From: Oscillospiraceae bacterium
Lineage (GTDB): Bacteria; Bacillota; Clostridia; Oscillospirales; Oscillospiraceae
Direction: 5' to 3'
Length of the DNA stretch: 64,000 nt
Assembly: GCA_017861365.1 (NCBI GenBank)
Contig: JAGFXR010000003.1
Coordinates: forward strand, 62,001-126,000
Both the position numbers and the translations under genes were made by a program. The notes beneath the pieces are model-generated. The model ran no database searches. It saw only the letters and a list, made by a program, of their open reading frames with translations, and was not told the DNA's origin. Of the stretch, positions 27,536 to 36,711 are shown in pieces (position 1 is the first letter of the stretch; each line of letters starts with the position of its first letter).

Positions 27536-28861
27536 TTACGAAATCATCTGATCCACGTCGCTGAGCACTTCGTCCACCTTCGCCATCTCTTCCTTCACCT
27601 GCTCGGCCGTGATGATCAGCGGGGGAGAAATCAGGATCATATTTTCGTGGGAATAGCACAGGAAGCCCTTCTGCTTGAGCTTGCCGATGATGGTGTTCAT
27701 CACGCCGTCGGGATCCTTGCCGTAGGGAACCAGCGCCTCCCGTGTGCCGCGGTTTTTGACCAGCTCCACGGCGGAGAAGAGGCCGATGCTGCGCACGTCA
27801 CCCACGGAGGGGTGCTTGGCCTTAATGTCCTCCAGGCAGGCTGCCAGAACCGCGCCGCTGTTGTTGACATTGTCCAGAATCTTCTCGTCGTCATAAAACT
27901 TCAGGCAGGCGATGCCAGCGGCGCAGGCCAGAGGATGGCCGCTGTAGGTCAGGCCGCAGGAGAGCAAATGATCGTCAAAGTACTCCGCGACAGCGCGGCT
28001 GACCACGACGCCGCCCAGCTGCACATAGCCGCAGGTGACGCCCTTGGCGAAGGAAACCAGGTCGGGCTTCACGTTCCAGTGTTCAAAGGCAAACATCGTT
28101 CCGGTGCGCCCGAAGCCGGCCATCACCTCGTCACAGATCATCATGATGCCAAACTCGTCGCAGATGGCGCGCACGCCCTGCAAGTAACCCTTGGGGGGGA
28201 TGATCACGCCGTTGGAGCCGGTGATGGTCTCCATGACGATGGCGGCCACGCTGTCGGCCCCCTCGTAGATGACCTGCTCTCTGAGCTTGGAGACGTAATA
28301 GGCGCTGGCTTCCTCCTCAGTGGCAAATGGGAGGTTGTCGCGGTAGAGATACGGGTCAAAAAATTTGACAAAGCCGGGAATTCCGGGTTCCAGCGGATAC
28401 CGGCGGGGCTCGCCCGTCAGGTTGCCCGCGCCAAAGGTGGAGCCGTGGTAGCTGCGGTAGCGGGAGAACACCTTGTTGCGCCCGGTGTACATGCGAGCCA
28501 TTTTGATGGCGTTTTCATTAGCGTCGGCGCCGCCGTTGGTGAAAAATACCTTTGCCATATTGTCAGGCATACGCTCGATGATCATTTTGGCAAGCTCGGC
28601 ACGGGGTTCGCTGGCGTAGCTGGGAGAAATGTAGCAGTACTTCTCCGCCTGTTCCTTGATGGCGTCGATGATGGCACGGTTGCCGTGCCCCACGTTGAGG
28701 TTCACCAGCTGGGATGACATGTCGGCATAACGGTTGCCGTCAAAATCCCAGAGATAAATACCGTCTGCCTTCTCCACGGGCAGGGGGGTTAAGCCCTTCT
28801 GCTTGGACCAGGATTGCAGGACATAAGTAGTTTGAGCTTTCTGAATTTCGTTGCCGTTCAT
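27536..28861 (-). CDS. Class III aminotransferase, probable beta-alanine transaminase
   Basis: 441 residues, PLP-dependent omega-aminotransferase. FTNGGADANENAIKMAR (phosphate/substrate region), YRSYHGSTFGAGNLTGEPRR, the PLP-contacting CDEVMAGFGRTG and the lysine in SFAKGVTCGYVQLGG are present. Expected to move the amino group of beta-alanine (or 3-aminoisobutyrate from thymine) to a keto acid. Its ATG overlaps the stop of the PucR gene by four bases, so enzyme and regulator are coupled. Confidence 0.88.
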   Translation of the reverse strand: MNGNEIQKAQTTYVLQSWSKQKGLTPLPVEKADGIYLWDFDGNRYADMSSQLVNLNVGHGNRAIIDAIKEQAEKYCYISPSYASEPRAELAKMIIERMPDNMAKVFFTNGGADANENAIKMARMYTGRNKVFSRYRSYHGSTFGAGNLTGEPRRYPLEPGIPGFVKFFDPYLYRDNLPFATEEEASAYYVSKLREQVIYEGADSVAAIVMETITGSNGVIIPPKGYLQGVRAICDEFGIMMICDEVMAGFGRTGTMFAFEHWNVKPDLVSFAKGVTCGYVQLGGVVVSRAVAEYFDDHLLSCGLTYSGHPLACAAGIACLKFYDDEKILDNVNNSGAVLAACLEDIKAKHPSVGDVRSIGLFSAVELVKNRGTREALVPYGKDPDGVMNTIIGKLKQKGFLCYSHENMILISPPLIITAEQVKEEMAKVDEVLSDVDQMIS

Positions 28862-30078
28862 AGTGTTGTCACTCCGTCTAAAGATAATTTCGCGGAACGC
28901 ACCGATGATTGCGTATCTCTCAGGGTTTCCCGAATGCAGAGGGCCAGCCAGAGGGACGTAATATCGCTGTTGTCCAGGGTCAGTCCAAACAAGTCGCGCA
29001 TGGACTTGATTTTATAGTTAATCGTATTGCGGTGCACGCCCATTTGGGTGGAAACCTGCTGAATGCTGCCGTTGTTTCGGAGGTAGGCCTCCAGAACGGC
29101 GGTGTGATCGGTATGGTGCAGCTCGTCGTAGCGAAGCATGTTCCCCAGCACATCGTCCATGAAGCGGTGCAGGACAGCCTGATTTTCCACGGCGTGGAGA
29201 ATTTGGTAAAGTCCCAGCTCATCGTACCGGAGGAACGCCTCGTTTTTCAGACGGGAGGTGGCTGCGGCCGCCCGCGCCTGCTTCAGGGAAGCGTTCAGTC
29301 CGGCAAGATTCCGGGTCGTATCCGAAATGCCTGCGCAGACACTGAGGGTCGGGTATTCGGAAAAGACTGTGTCCTGCAGGCGCTGGGCGCAGGTGCGCAT
29401 CTCCGTCCCGGTGACGCCCGAGCCGATGATGGCCAGATAGTTATCCTGCGTGAAGAAGAAAAACGGCTTATCCACACATTGCAGCACCGCCTCCTGCACG
29501 TTGAATTTCATGCTGTCCCATTCCTCTCCCGCCAGCCGCAGCGCCCCCCGGTGGGCGTCCAGCAGCATGAGGGTATATTCATTCATGCTGTAAAAGCCCC
29601 GGCGCGCCAGAAGAGGAAGGTAGGAGTCTTGATTAGGCTCCGCAAAGAGAAAGGCGCGGAAGGCATCCACCATGCCGGTTTCATTCTCCTCGCTGGCGAT
29701 GATGCGGTGGCAGAGGTCGTATGTCACATCCGTGAGGCGGCGCTCCCAGGGTATGGTGAAAAGCGGGAAATCATTTCTGTTACAGTAATCTATCACGGAC
29801 TGGGGAATGTCGGTGACGTAGGGCCCCAAATTTACCACAAGACCCACAGCGGCGTGGGCCTTGAGCCCCGTGACAAACTCCATCAGCCATTGGTTTCCCT
29901 GCTGGGCGATTCCCGTGGTGAACACCAGCTCGTTGCCGTGGAGAAAATCAGGAGCGGCCCAGTCCTCCAAAATGTGAACCCAGCGCACCAGTGCCTTGGT
30001 TCCATCTCTTCCCGCCACGGGATCGATGTGATAGGTGGACTCCGCGCTGGTCAGCAGCCGGGCCAGAGTAATTGCCAT
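28858..30078 (-). CDS. pucR: PucR-family transcriptional regulator of the pyrimidine cluster
   Basis: 406 residues. N-terminal PucR domain (about 5-125; text LVRWVHILEDWAAPDFLHGNEL is characteristic), a middle GGDEF-like domain without cyclase motif, and a C-terminal helix-turn-helix with the family sequence STQMGVHRNTINYKIKSMRD. PucR proteins control purine and pyrimidine catabolism in response to pathway metabolites. It is encoded inside the operon it probably regulates. GGGGTG precedes the ATG. Confidence 0.9.
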   Translation of the reverse strand: MAITLARLLTSAESTYHIDPVAGRDGTKALVRWVHILEDWAAPDFLHGNELVFTTGIAQQGNQWLMEFVTGLKAHAAVGLVVNLGPYVTDIPQSVIDYCNRNDFPLFTIPWERRLTDVTYDLCHRIIASEENETGMVDAFRAFLFAEPNQDSYLPLLARRGFYSMNEYTLMLLDAHRGALRLAGEEWDSMKFNVQEAVLQCVDKPFFFFTQDNYLAIIGSGVTGTEMRTCAQRLQDTVFSEYPTLSVCAGISDTTRNLAGLNASLKQARAAAATSRLKNEAFLRYDELGLYQILHAVENQAVLHRFMDDVLGNMLRYDELHHTDHTAVLEAYLRNNGSIQQVSTQMGVHRNTINYKIKSMRDLFGLTLDNSDITSLWLALCIRETLRDTQSSVRSAKLSLDGVTTL

Positions 30079-30114
30079 AGAAACACCCCATTTGCGTTGA
30101 TGGAACGGAAGCGC

Positions 30115-31593
30115 TCAGCGCCGTGGCTTCGGTACGCGGCGGCCCTCCCGGATGGCGCCCGAGGGGCATACCAGCCTGCACAGGTGGCAGCCAACGCACA
30201 GCGGGCCGTTGAGCGCGGGCCGGCGGGCTGGACGGCTGAAGGAAATGGCCTGGTGTCCCGCGTCCCGGCAGGAAATGTAGCAGCGTCCGCAGCCGACACA
30301 GGAGCTTCGGTCGAAGCTCGGATAGCTGATGGTATCCCGGTCCAGCTCATCGGGAGAGATCAGGTGATCCAGTCCTGTCCCGCAGAATTCCGACAGGCTT
30401 CCATATCCATTTTCCGTCAGATAGTGTCCCAGACCGGAGATAAGCTCGTCAATGATGGAGTAGCCGTACTGCATGACGGCGGTGGTAATCTGGATATTGG
30501 TGCAGCCCAGCGCAAAAAATTCCGCCGCGTCCCGCCAGGTCTCGATCCCGCCCATTCCGCTGATGGGAATGCCCTTCAATCCGGGATGTACCGCCATATC
30601 GTGAATAAAGCGGAGGGCAATGGGCTTCACCGCCTTGCCTGAATAGCCCGATACGGAGGATTTTCCGCGGATATGGGGCGGGGGAGCCAAGGACGGCAGC
30701 TCCAGTCCCGTGATACTTTTGATGGTATTGATGGCGGCAATGCCGTCCGCGCCGCCCCCCATTGCCGCAAGGGCGGCAGGCTCCATATTGCCGGTGTTTG
30801 GGGTCATTTTGGCCAGAATGGGCAGATGGGTTCCCCGCCGGACGCACTCGGTGTAGTGCTTCACCAGCTCCGGGGTCTGCCCTACGTCACAGCCCAGACC
30901 GTGGGTGCTCATGTGAGGGCAGGAGAAGTTGCATTCGATGATATCCATGCCGATCTCGGTACACAGCTCGGCAAGGCGAGTCCATTCCTCGTCCGTCTGA
31001 CCCATAATGGAGGCGACAATCACCTTGCCGGGAAAGTCCTCCTTGAGTCGTTTTAAATCACTCAGATTGTCCTCCAGGGGATGCTCGGCAATCTGCTCCA
31101 GATTGCGGAAGCCCACAAAGGGAGTTGCCTCCTTGCCCACAGCGGCAAAACGGGGCGAGACCTCATTGGGCTGCAGAAAGCCGATGGTCTTGAACACGAT
31201 ACCGCCCCAGCCCTGCCGCAACGCAGAGGCGCACATCTCGTAATTGCTGGCCACCACGGAGGAGGAGAGGAAAAATGGATTTTCGCAATGCACCCCGCAG
31301 AAATCGATGGAGAGGTCGGCGCTTGTGACGGGTGCGCCGTCGGCCTTGAGCTCTTGGGTCATGCGTTTGATCCGCAGAGGGAAATCGTCGTGGAGGCAGG
31401 CATCCTCGCAGGGGGCGGAGCAGCCGCGGCAGACCCCGGCGTTCACAAAGGAGCGTGCGCCCACCGTGTCCTCAAAGCGCAGGGCGTGAAGCATGGCGGC
31501 GGGGTCCTGCCCTTTGGGACAGGCGGAGGAGCAGGGCGGCTCCGCGCACAGCAGACACCGGGCCGATTCCAGTACCGGAAAATTGTTTGTCAT
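30115..31593 (-). CDS. preA: PreA-like dihydropyrimidine dehydrogenase with added N-terminal Fe-S region
   Basis: 492 residues. Reduces uracil/thymine to dihydropyrimidines. Residues 1-80 hold eight cysteines (13, 16, 21, 25, 55, 58, 62, 66) in the pattern of the N-terminal Fe-S domain of PreT and eukaryotic dihydropyrimidine dehydrogenase. From about 95 the FMN barrel follows PreA closely: NFSCPHMSTHG, DVGQTPELV, LAKMTPN, ISGMGGIETWRDAAEF. Two CxxCxxCxxxC clusters end the protein (about 432-480). The FAD and NAD(P)H domains that normally connect the N-terminal clusters to NAD(P)H are missing here and not encoded nearby, so the electron donor is probably another protein such as ferredoxin. 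GAGGTG before the ATG. Confidence 0.88.
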   Translation of the reverse strand: MTNNFPVLESARCLLCAEPPCSSACPKGQDPAAMLHALRFEDTVGARSFVNAGVCRGCSAPCEDACLHDDFPLRIKRMTQELKADGAPVTSADLSIDFCGVHCENPFFLSSSVVASNYEMCASALRQGWGGIVFKTIGFLQPNEVSPRFAAVGKEATPFVGFRNLEQIAEHPLEDNLSDLKRLKEDFPGKVIVASIMGQTDEEWTRLAELCTEIGMDIIECNFSCPHMSTHGLGCDVGQTPELVKHYTECVRRGTHLPILAKMTPNTGNMEPAALAAMGGGADGIAAINTIKSITGLELPSLAPPPHIRGKSSVSGYSGKAVKPIALRFIHDMAVHPGLKGIPISGMGGIETWRDAAEFFALGCTNIQITTAVMQYGYSIIDELISGLGHYLTENGYGSLSEFCGTGLDHLISPDELDRDTISYPSFDRSSCVGCGRCYISCRDAGHQAISFSRPARRPALNGPLCVGCHLCRLVCPSGAIREGRRVPKPRR

Positions 31594-31623
31594 AATCTCA
31601 CCTCTTAGCGGAGAGCCGCAGGA

Positions 31624-32982
31624 TTACTTGCGAGACTGGCGCTTGATGAATTTGCCCCAGCCGGCCTGGCCGACAAAGGTTCCGTTGTCGTAGACCAGCC
31701 GGCCTCTGGAGTAGGTCTGAACCGGGTAGCCCCGGAGCTTGACGCCTTCCCAGATGGTGTGGTCGCAGTCGGAGTGCATGGCGTCGTTGGTGATGGTAAA
31801 ATCCTTGTCGGGATCGTAAATCACGATGTCTGCGTCCTTGCCCACCTTCAAAAAGCCCTTTTCGGTGCAACCGAAAATGCGGGCGGGATTCTCACAGCAC
31901 AGCTCCACAGCCTTCTGGTAGGTAATCCTTCCTGTGTTGGCCGCAGAGAGCATGTAGGGATACATGTTCTCAATGGCGGCGCAGCCGTTGGGGATTTTGG
32001 TGAAATCATCCTTGCCCCAATCCTTCTCATAACTCTGGAAGGGGCAGTGGTCGGTGGCAATAGTGTCGATATCACCCCGGCGGATGGCGGCCCACAGGGC
32101 ATCCTGGCTCTCCTGACCCTTCATGGGGGGCGAGCACACGAAATTGCGGCCGTCCTCACGCTTGTAAACCTCGTTGGTGAAGTGCAGATAGTGGGGACAG
32201 GTTTCGGCGTAGATTTCATAGCCCTCGTCCTTGGCCTTGGTCACCGCGGCCACGCCCTCCTTGTTGGCAAGGTGGACGATATAGAGGGCGGTGTCGAGGG
32301 ATTTTGCCCACGAAATAGCGCGGATGTCCGCCTCGGCCTCCACAAATTCCGGACGGGAGAGATAGTGATGCCACGCATCGGTTTTTCCCTCCGCCAGGAA
32401 GCGTGCCGTGAGCATATTGACCAGCTCGTTGTTTTCCGCGTGGACGGAAATCTGAGCGCCGCAGGCTTTCGCTTTTTCCAAAACCCGATAAAACACACCG
32501 TCGGTCACACCGAAATCATATACCATGAACACCTTGAAGGACATCACGCCCATGGCCACCGCGTCCTCCATGCTGTCAAGCAAAGAACCGCGCACATCCT
32601 TAATAGCCACGTGGAAGGCGTAATCCACGGCGGCCTCTGGGGCGGCCAGCGCGTCCCGGCGGCGGATGGTGTCGGGGAGCGGTTCGTCAAAATCCTGCAA
32701 GGCGAAGTCGAACACCGTGGTGGTTCCGCCGCAGGCGGCGGCTCTTGTACCCGCAAAATAGCTGTCGGCGGAAATGGTTCCGCCAAAGGGCATGGCGAGA
32801 TGGGTATGGACGTCTATGGCGCCGGGAAGGACAAGCTTTCCCGCGGCATCCCTTATGTCCGCGCCCTCGGGAACCGGAAGGTCTTTGCCGATCGCGATAA
32901 TTTTGCCGTCGGCAACCGCGATATCGGCGGCGGCAAAGCCCTTGGAATCAACAAGGGTTCCGTTTTTGATGATCAGATCCAT
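31624..32982 (-). CDS. hydA: Dihydropyrimidinase (D-hydantoinase family)
   Basis: 452 residues. Opens the dihydropyrimidine ring to N-carbamoyl-beta-amino acid. The two-metal centre is visible: DVHTH (His59, His61), Lys150 in SFKVF as the carbamylated bridge, His181 in VHAEN, a histidine in VHLAN and the Asp of IATDHCPF. GGAGGTG lies before the ATG at 32982. Between the binding-protein gene and preA on the same strand. Confidence 0.95.
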   Translation of the reverse strand: MDLIIKNGTLVDSKGFAAADIAVADGKIIAIGKDLPVPEGADIRDAAGKLVLPGAIDVHTHLAMPFGGTISADSYFAGTRAAACGGTTTVFDFALQDFDEPLPDTIRRRDALAAPEAAVDYAFHVAIKDVRGSLLDSMEDAVAMGVMSFKVFMVYDFGVTDGVFYRVLEKAKACGAQISVHAENNELVNMLTARFLAEGKTDAWHHYLSRPEFVEAEADIRAISWAKSLDTALYIVHLANKEGVAAVTKAKDEGYEIYAETCPHYLHFTNEVYKREDGRNFVCSPPMKGQESQDALWAAIRRGDIDTIATDHCPFQSYEKDWGKDDFTKIPNGCAAIENMYPYMLSAANTGRITYQKAVELCCENPARIFGCTEKGFLKVGKDADIVIYDPDKDFTITNDAMHSDCDHTIWEGVKLRGYPVQTYSRGRLVYDNGTFVGQAGWGKFIKRQSRK

Positions 32983-33054
32983 TGTGAAACACCTCCAATA
33001 TAATTGCGGGAGAACCGCGGCACGGCGTGCCGCGCCGCGGTCCCGTTTGATGCA

Positions 33055-34221
33055 TCAGCTGAAGTTGGCGAGTTTGTAAACCAGAACCAGGCCGGAGCGC
33101 TGGAAGATCTGGGAGACCTCGGTCAGTCCCATGCCGGCCGCGTCGGCGGCGATCAGGTTGGACACCCAGGTAACGCCGAAATCAACGGAGCCATTGTAGA
33201 CAGCGGTGGTCTCGGAAATATCGCCGCCGCCGGCGACAATGTTGACATTCAGGCCCGCGTCGCTGTAATAACCTTTTTCCAGTGCCACGTAGTAGCCCAT
33301 GAACTGAGCTTGGGGCAGCCATTTAAGCTGGATGGAGACATCGGTCTTTTCCAGTGTGCCGAAATCGCCGTCGGTGGAAGCAGTGGCCGCCTCCCAGTAA
33401 GAGGTGTCGCGAATATCGTCCAGCGTCAGAGACTCAAGCTTGCTGGCGGCGGTGGAGTCGTCCAGAGTGATATACTGTTTGGCCAGATCCAGTGTCTGCT
33501 GCATGGCGTCTTCGTCCATCTTGCCATAATCGGTGACGGCGTCGCCATTGGTGTCGGTCTCCACCAGCTTTTTGACCTCGTCGGCCATGTAGGCCTGGTG
33601 GTCGGAGGAGACGGAGGAGCCGTAATTATAGACGATCTCGGCGGCCTCTTCGGGATTGGCACAGGCGTACTCCCAGCCCTTCAGAGAGGCATAGATAAAT
33701 GCCTTGACAGTGTTGGGGTTGGCCTCGGCAAAGGCCTGTGTGCAGAAGATGTTGTCCTCCAGCATGGCAACGCCCTCGTCGTTCATGTCGATGACGCCGA
33801 CGGTGTCGCCGTAGTCATAGCCGCCATCGTAGCTGTTTTTCACCAGACCCAGCTCGTTGTAGGTCATGGCGGAGGCGAGGGTAATGGAGTCGTCGTCAAA
33901 GCCATCCATATCGAAGGCCTGGCTGAGGAAGGTGGTGGGTTCGCCGTACTTGGCCAGAAGAGCCTGAACCTCATACTCGTTGCCAAGGCCCCAGTTGCCG
34001 ACCTTGCCCTCTTCCGCCGCTGTTTTGATCACGTCCTCGGCGGACAGTGTGGTGGTGGCGGTGCTGCTGGATGTGTCAGTGGAGCTGGAGCTTTCGGAGG
34101 CTGTGTTGGAGGTCGTGGAGGACTCTCCGGTGGAGCTGCTGCCGCAGGCGGCAAGAGACAGCATCATGGCTGCCGACAGGACGGCGCAGGAAAAGCGCTT
34201 CATCGTTGTCATGTGTTTCAT
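33055..34221 (-). CDS. NMT1/THI5-like substrate-binding lipoprotein with circularly permuted domain order
   Basis: 388 residues. Signal peptide with lipobox LAAC (Cys26), then a Ser/Thr-rich tether (27-60). Relatives begin with a strand-loop like VSIQLKWLPQAQFMGYYVAL and continue into KVGNWGLGNEYEVQALLAK. Here the order is reversed: KVGNWGLGNEYE comes at residue 73 and the usual C-terminal half runs to about 280, while VSIQLKWLPQAQF starts at 295 and the usual first half (including DFGVTWVSNLIAA and QIFQRSGLVLVYK) ends the protein. Both ends of type II binding proteins lie near each other, so the fold could survive. It delivers the substrate, presumably a pyrimidine, to the two permeases encoded downstream in coordinates. 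AAAGGA before the ATG. Confidence 0.85.
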   Translation of the reverse strand: MKHMTTMKRFSCAVLSAAMMLSLAACGSSSTGESSTTSNTASESSSSTDTSSSTATTTLSAEDVIKTAAEEGKVGNWGLGNEYEVQALLAKYGEPTTFLSQAFDMDGFDDDSITLASAMTYNELGLVKNSYDGGYDYGDTVGVIDMNDEGVAMLEDNIFCTQAFAEANPNTVKAFIYASLKGWEYACANPEEAAEIVYNYGSSVSSDHQAYMADEVKKLVETDTNGDAVTDYGKMDEDAMQQTLDLAKQYITLDDSTAASKLESLTLDDIRDTSYWEAATASTDGDFGTLEKTDVSIQLKWLPQAQFMGYYVALEKGYYSDAGLNVNIVAGGGDISETTAVYNGSVDFGVTWVSNLIAADAAGMGLTEVSQIFQRSGLVLVYKLANFS

Positions 34222-34267
34222 TGCAATCTTCCTTTCGAACAGAATTTTATATAATGCCGCAGCCGTT

Positions 34268-35077
34268 TTATTTACGGTGCCGCAGCAATATACTCTCGCA
34301 TACGATCAGAACGGCATACATCACAATGCCGATGAGGCAGGCGACTGTAATATAGGCCCAGGCGGTGGGATACTGCCCCAATACGATGTTTTCCCGGATC
34401 TGGCGGCCCACGCCGATGACATATTCGGCGAAATATTCGCTGACCAGCGCGCTGATGACCGACAGAGGTACGCTGACCCGCAGGGCGGTGAAGATATACG
34501 GCACGCTGTTGGGGAGCCGTAGCTTGCGGAAAATCGTGAATTTACCCGCGGCATAGGATTCCAGCAGATCCTGGGAGAAGGGTCTGAGTTCCGTGAGCCC
34601 CCGATAGGCGTTTAAGCTCATGGAGGCCGTGCACATCAGCAGAACCACAATGATTTTTGCCACCATGCTCCGGATATTGGCGTCGCTGCTGACGTCCTTG
34701 GTCCAGTTGGTGATGACGGGGGCCAGAGCCACAATGGGAATGGCGTTGAAGGCCGTCACAATCGACAGTCCTCCCGCGCCCCATTTGGGAAAAACCGTGG
34801 CCACAATGGCAATAAGATATCCGAAGAGAGAACCCAGAAGCAGCCCTGCCACCGCCACGATAAGGGTTGCCCAGACGTTGGTCATAATCTTAGGCAGACT
34901 TTCCCCGATGATGCTGTTGATGCGGCTGGGGAGGGGAAGCACAAAGGGGTCGATATTCAGCATCGCGTGGAGCGCCTGGGTTTGCCAGAGGACTAAAATC
35001 AAAATGCCGAAGAACAGAGGGTAGAGTACGGTAGTTATGCTCTGCCTGAAGCGGCTGCTGGAACCATTGCGTTTCAC
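34268..35077 (-). CDS. ABC transporter permease (SsuC/TauC type)
   Basis: 269 residues, six or so membrane helices. Family loop for contact with the ATPase lies near GLTELRPFSQDLLESYAAGK, followed by FRKLRLPNSVPYIFTALRVS. Starts at GTG with AAAGGAG eleven bases upstream, seven bases after the stop of the other permease. It pairs with the binding protein and ATPase as a pyrimidine-type importer. Confidence 0.88.
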   Translation of the reverse strand: MKRNGSSSRFRQSITTVLYPLFFGILILVLWQTQALHAMLNIDPFVLPLPSRINSIIGESLPKIMTNVWATLIVAVAGLLLGSLFGYLIAIVATVFPKWGAGGLSIVTAFNAIPIVALAPVITNWTKDVSSDANIRSMVAKIIVVLLMCTASMSLNAYRGLTELRPFSQDLLESYAAGKFTIFRKLRLPNSVPYIFTALRVSVPLSVISALVSEYFAEYVIGVGRQIRENIVLGQYPTAWAYITVACLIGIVMYAVLIVCESILLRHRK

Positions 35078-35083
35078 AGGTCA

Positions 35084-35908
35084 TCACGCTCCTTTCCTGG
35101 CGGCAAGACGTTTCTGCGGAGAGAACCGCCGCTCCAGAAGTCCCATCAGCCAGGAACTGGCGACGCCGACAAAGGCGGAGAGAAATACGATCTGCCAGAA
35201 TACATAAATAGACATCGCATGCTTCAGAGACTGGGATAACATACAGCCCAGCCCGCCGTCCCCCTGGAGGGTGTCCACCAGGATGGATGCCGTAATGGCC
35301 ATGGGGGCGGAAATTTTAAGCCCGGTAAAAAAGAATGGGATGCAGGTGGGAATCAGGGTTTTCCAGTACACCTGGTAACGGTTGGCGGCGCAGAGATACA
35401 TCAGATCCAGTTTTTCCTGCTCCACCGATTTTAGTCCGGCCAGGGTATTGGTGCAGACCGGATAGAAAGTCAGGATGGCCGCGATGACGATACGGCTCAC
35501 GCCGATGTCCTTGGTGATGGCCAGAACGATGGGGGCCATACCTAAAATTGGAATCATTTGAATGAGCATCAGATAGGGGAACGCCACTTTTTCCACAATG
35601 CCCGAGAGTTTCATCAGAATGGCCAGAAGGAAGCCTCCCGCCATGCCGATGAGAAAGCCGTAACCGGCCCGCAGCAGCGTGGCGCCCGCGTTGGTGAGCA
35701 CGATCTGCGTGGCGGTCTGCCCGTTGCTGATGACCTTTGTGGAAAAGACCGAGGCGATGATCTGCCACAGGTGCGGCAGTACATTTTCCGGGGTCCGCTT
35801 GACCGCTTCTATGTAGAATGCCCCGCATTCCCAAAGAATAATAAGACCCAGAATCCAGACCAGCGTGACCAGCTTCCGGGAGGAGCGGATGGTTTGGAGC
35901 GCCTTCAT
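35084..35908 (-). CDS. ABC transporter permease (SsuC/TauC type)
   Basis: 274 residues with a similar helix layout to its neighbour but clearly diverged, so the channel is probably a heterodimer. The coupling region reads LAGLKSVEQEKLDLMYLCAA followed by NRYQVYWKTLIPTCIPFFFTG. GGGGTG lies before the ATG; it begins three bases after the ATPase gene. Confidence 0.88.
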   Translation of the reverse strand: MKALQTIRSSRKLVTLVWILGLIILWECGAFYIEAVKRTPENVLPHLWQIIASVFSTKVISNGQTATQIVLTNAGATLLRAGYGFLIGMAGGFLLAILMKLSGIVEKVAFPYLMLIQMIPILGMAPIVLAITKDIGVSRIVIAAILTFYPVCTNTLAGLKSVEQEKLDLMYLCAANRYQVYWKTLIPTCIPFFFTGLKISAPMAITASILVDTLQGDGGLGCMLSQSLKHAMSIYVFWQIVFLSAFVGVASSWLMGLLERRFSPQKRLAARKGA

Positions 35909-35911
35909 GGT

Positions 35912-36685
35912 TTACACCCCCTCAAAGCTGTTTCGCACCTTGGCAACCAGCGCGGTAAATTCCGGCGTGTCCCGCAGCTCCATGGTGCGGGGGCGGGGAA
36001 GGTCAATGTTGACCACGGCGGACAGCCGTCCCGGATGGGGAGAGAGCACACAGACCCGGTCGGAGAGGAACACCGCCTCCGCGATATTGTGGGTGACAAA
36101 CAGAACTGTTTTATTGGTTTTTCCCCAGATGCGCAGCAGATCCTCGTGGAGCTTTTCCCGTGTAAATTCGTCCAGCGCCGAGAAAGGCTCATCCATCAGC
36201 AGAATCTCGGGGCGCAGCGCAAGCGCCCGGGCAATGCCGACGCGCTGCTGCATGCCGCCGGAGAGCTGCTGGGGATAGTGGTGGGCAAAATCGGTCAGCC
36301 CCACCAGCTCCAGCATTTTTCGGGCACGCTCGGCACGCTCCTCCTTGCTGAGCTTCATGAGTTCGAGGGGAAGCTCGATGTTTTTCTGCACGGTACGCCA
36401 CTCATAGAGTACCGGACTCTGAAAAACCATTCCGTATTTTTTCTGGAGCCTCGCCTCTCTGGGCGAGCTCCCGTCGATCAGCACCTGGCCGGAGGTGGGG
36501 GCAAGCAAATCGGCAACAATCCGCAATAATGTGGTTTTTCCACAGCCGGAGGGACCCAGCAGAGAGATAAACTCCCCCTTTTCAATATCCAGGCTGACCC
36601 CGGTCAAGGCGGTCACCTCTTGATTGTCCGCCCGGTATACCATGCCGACGTTATCAATTTTGATTGCTGTCTGGGAACCATTCAT
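35912..36685 (-). CDS. ABC transporter ATPase (SsuB/TauB type)
   Basis: 257 residues. Walker A GPSGCGKTT, signature LSGGMQQRVGIARAL, Walker B ILLMDEPFSALD and switch His in VTHNIAEAV. AAGGAG eight bases before ATG 36685 decides the start over an in-frame ATG nine codons upstream. First gene of the transport and degradation operon; its leader carries a terminator. Confidence 0.93.
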   Translation of the reverse strand: MNGSQTAIKIDNVGMVYRADNQEVTALTGVSLDIEKGEFISLLGPSGCGKTTLLRIVADLLAPTSGQVLIDGSSPREARLQKKYGMVFQSPVLYEWRTVQKNIELPLELMKLSKEERAERARKMLELVGLTDFAHHYPQQLSGGMQQRVGIARALALRPEILLMDEPFSALDEFTREKLHEDLLRIWGKTNKTVLFVTHNIAEAVFLSDRVCVLSPHPGRLSAVVNIDLPRPRTMELRDTPEFTALVAKVRNSFEGV

Positions 36686-36711
36686 GTAGTCCGCTCCTTC
36701 CGCTGCATGCA

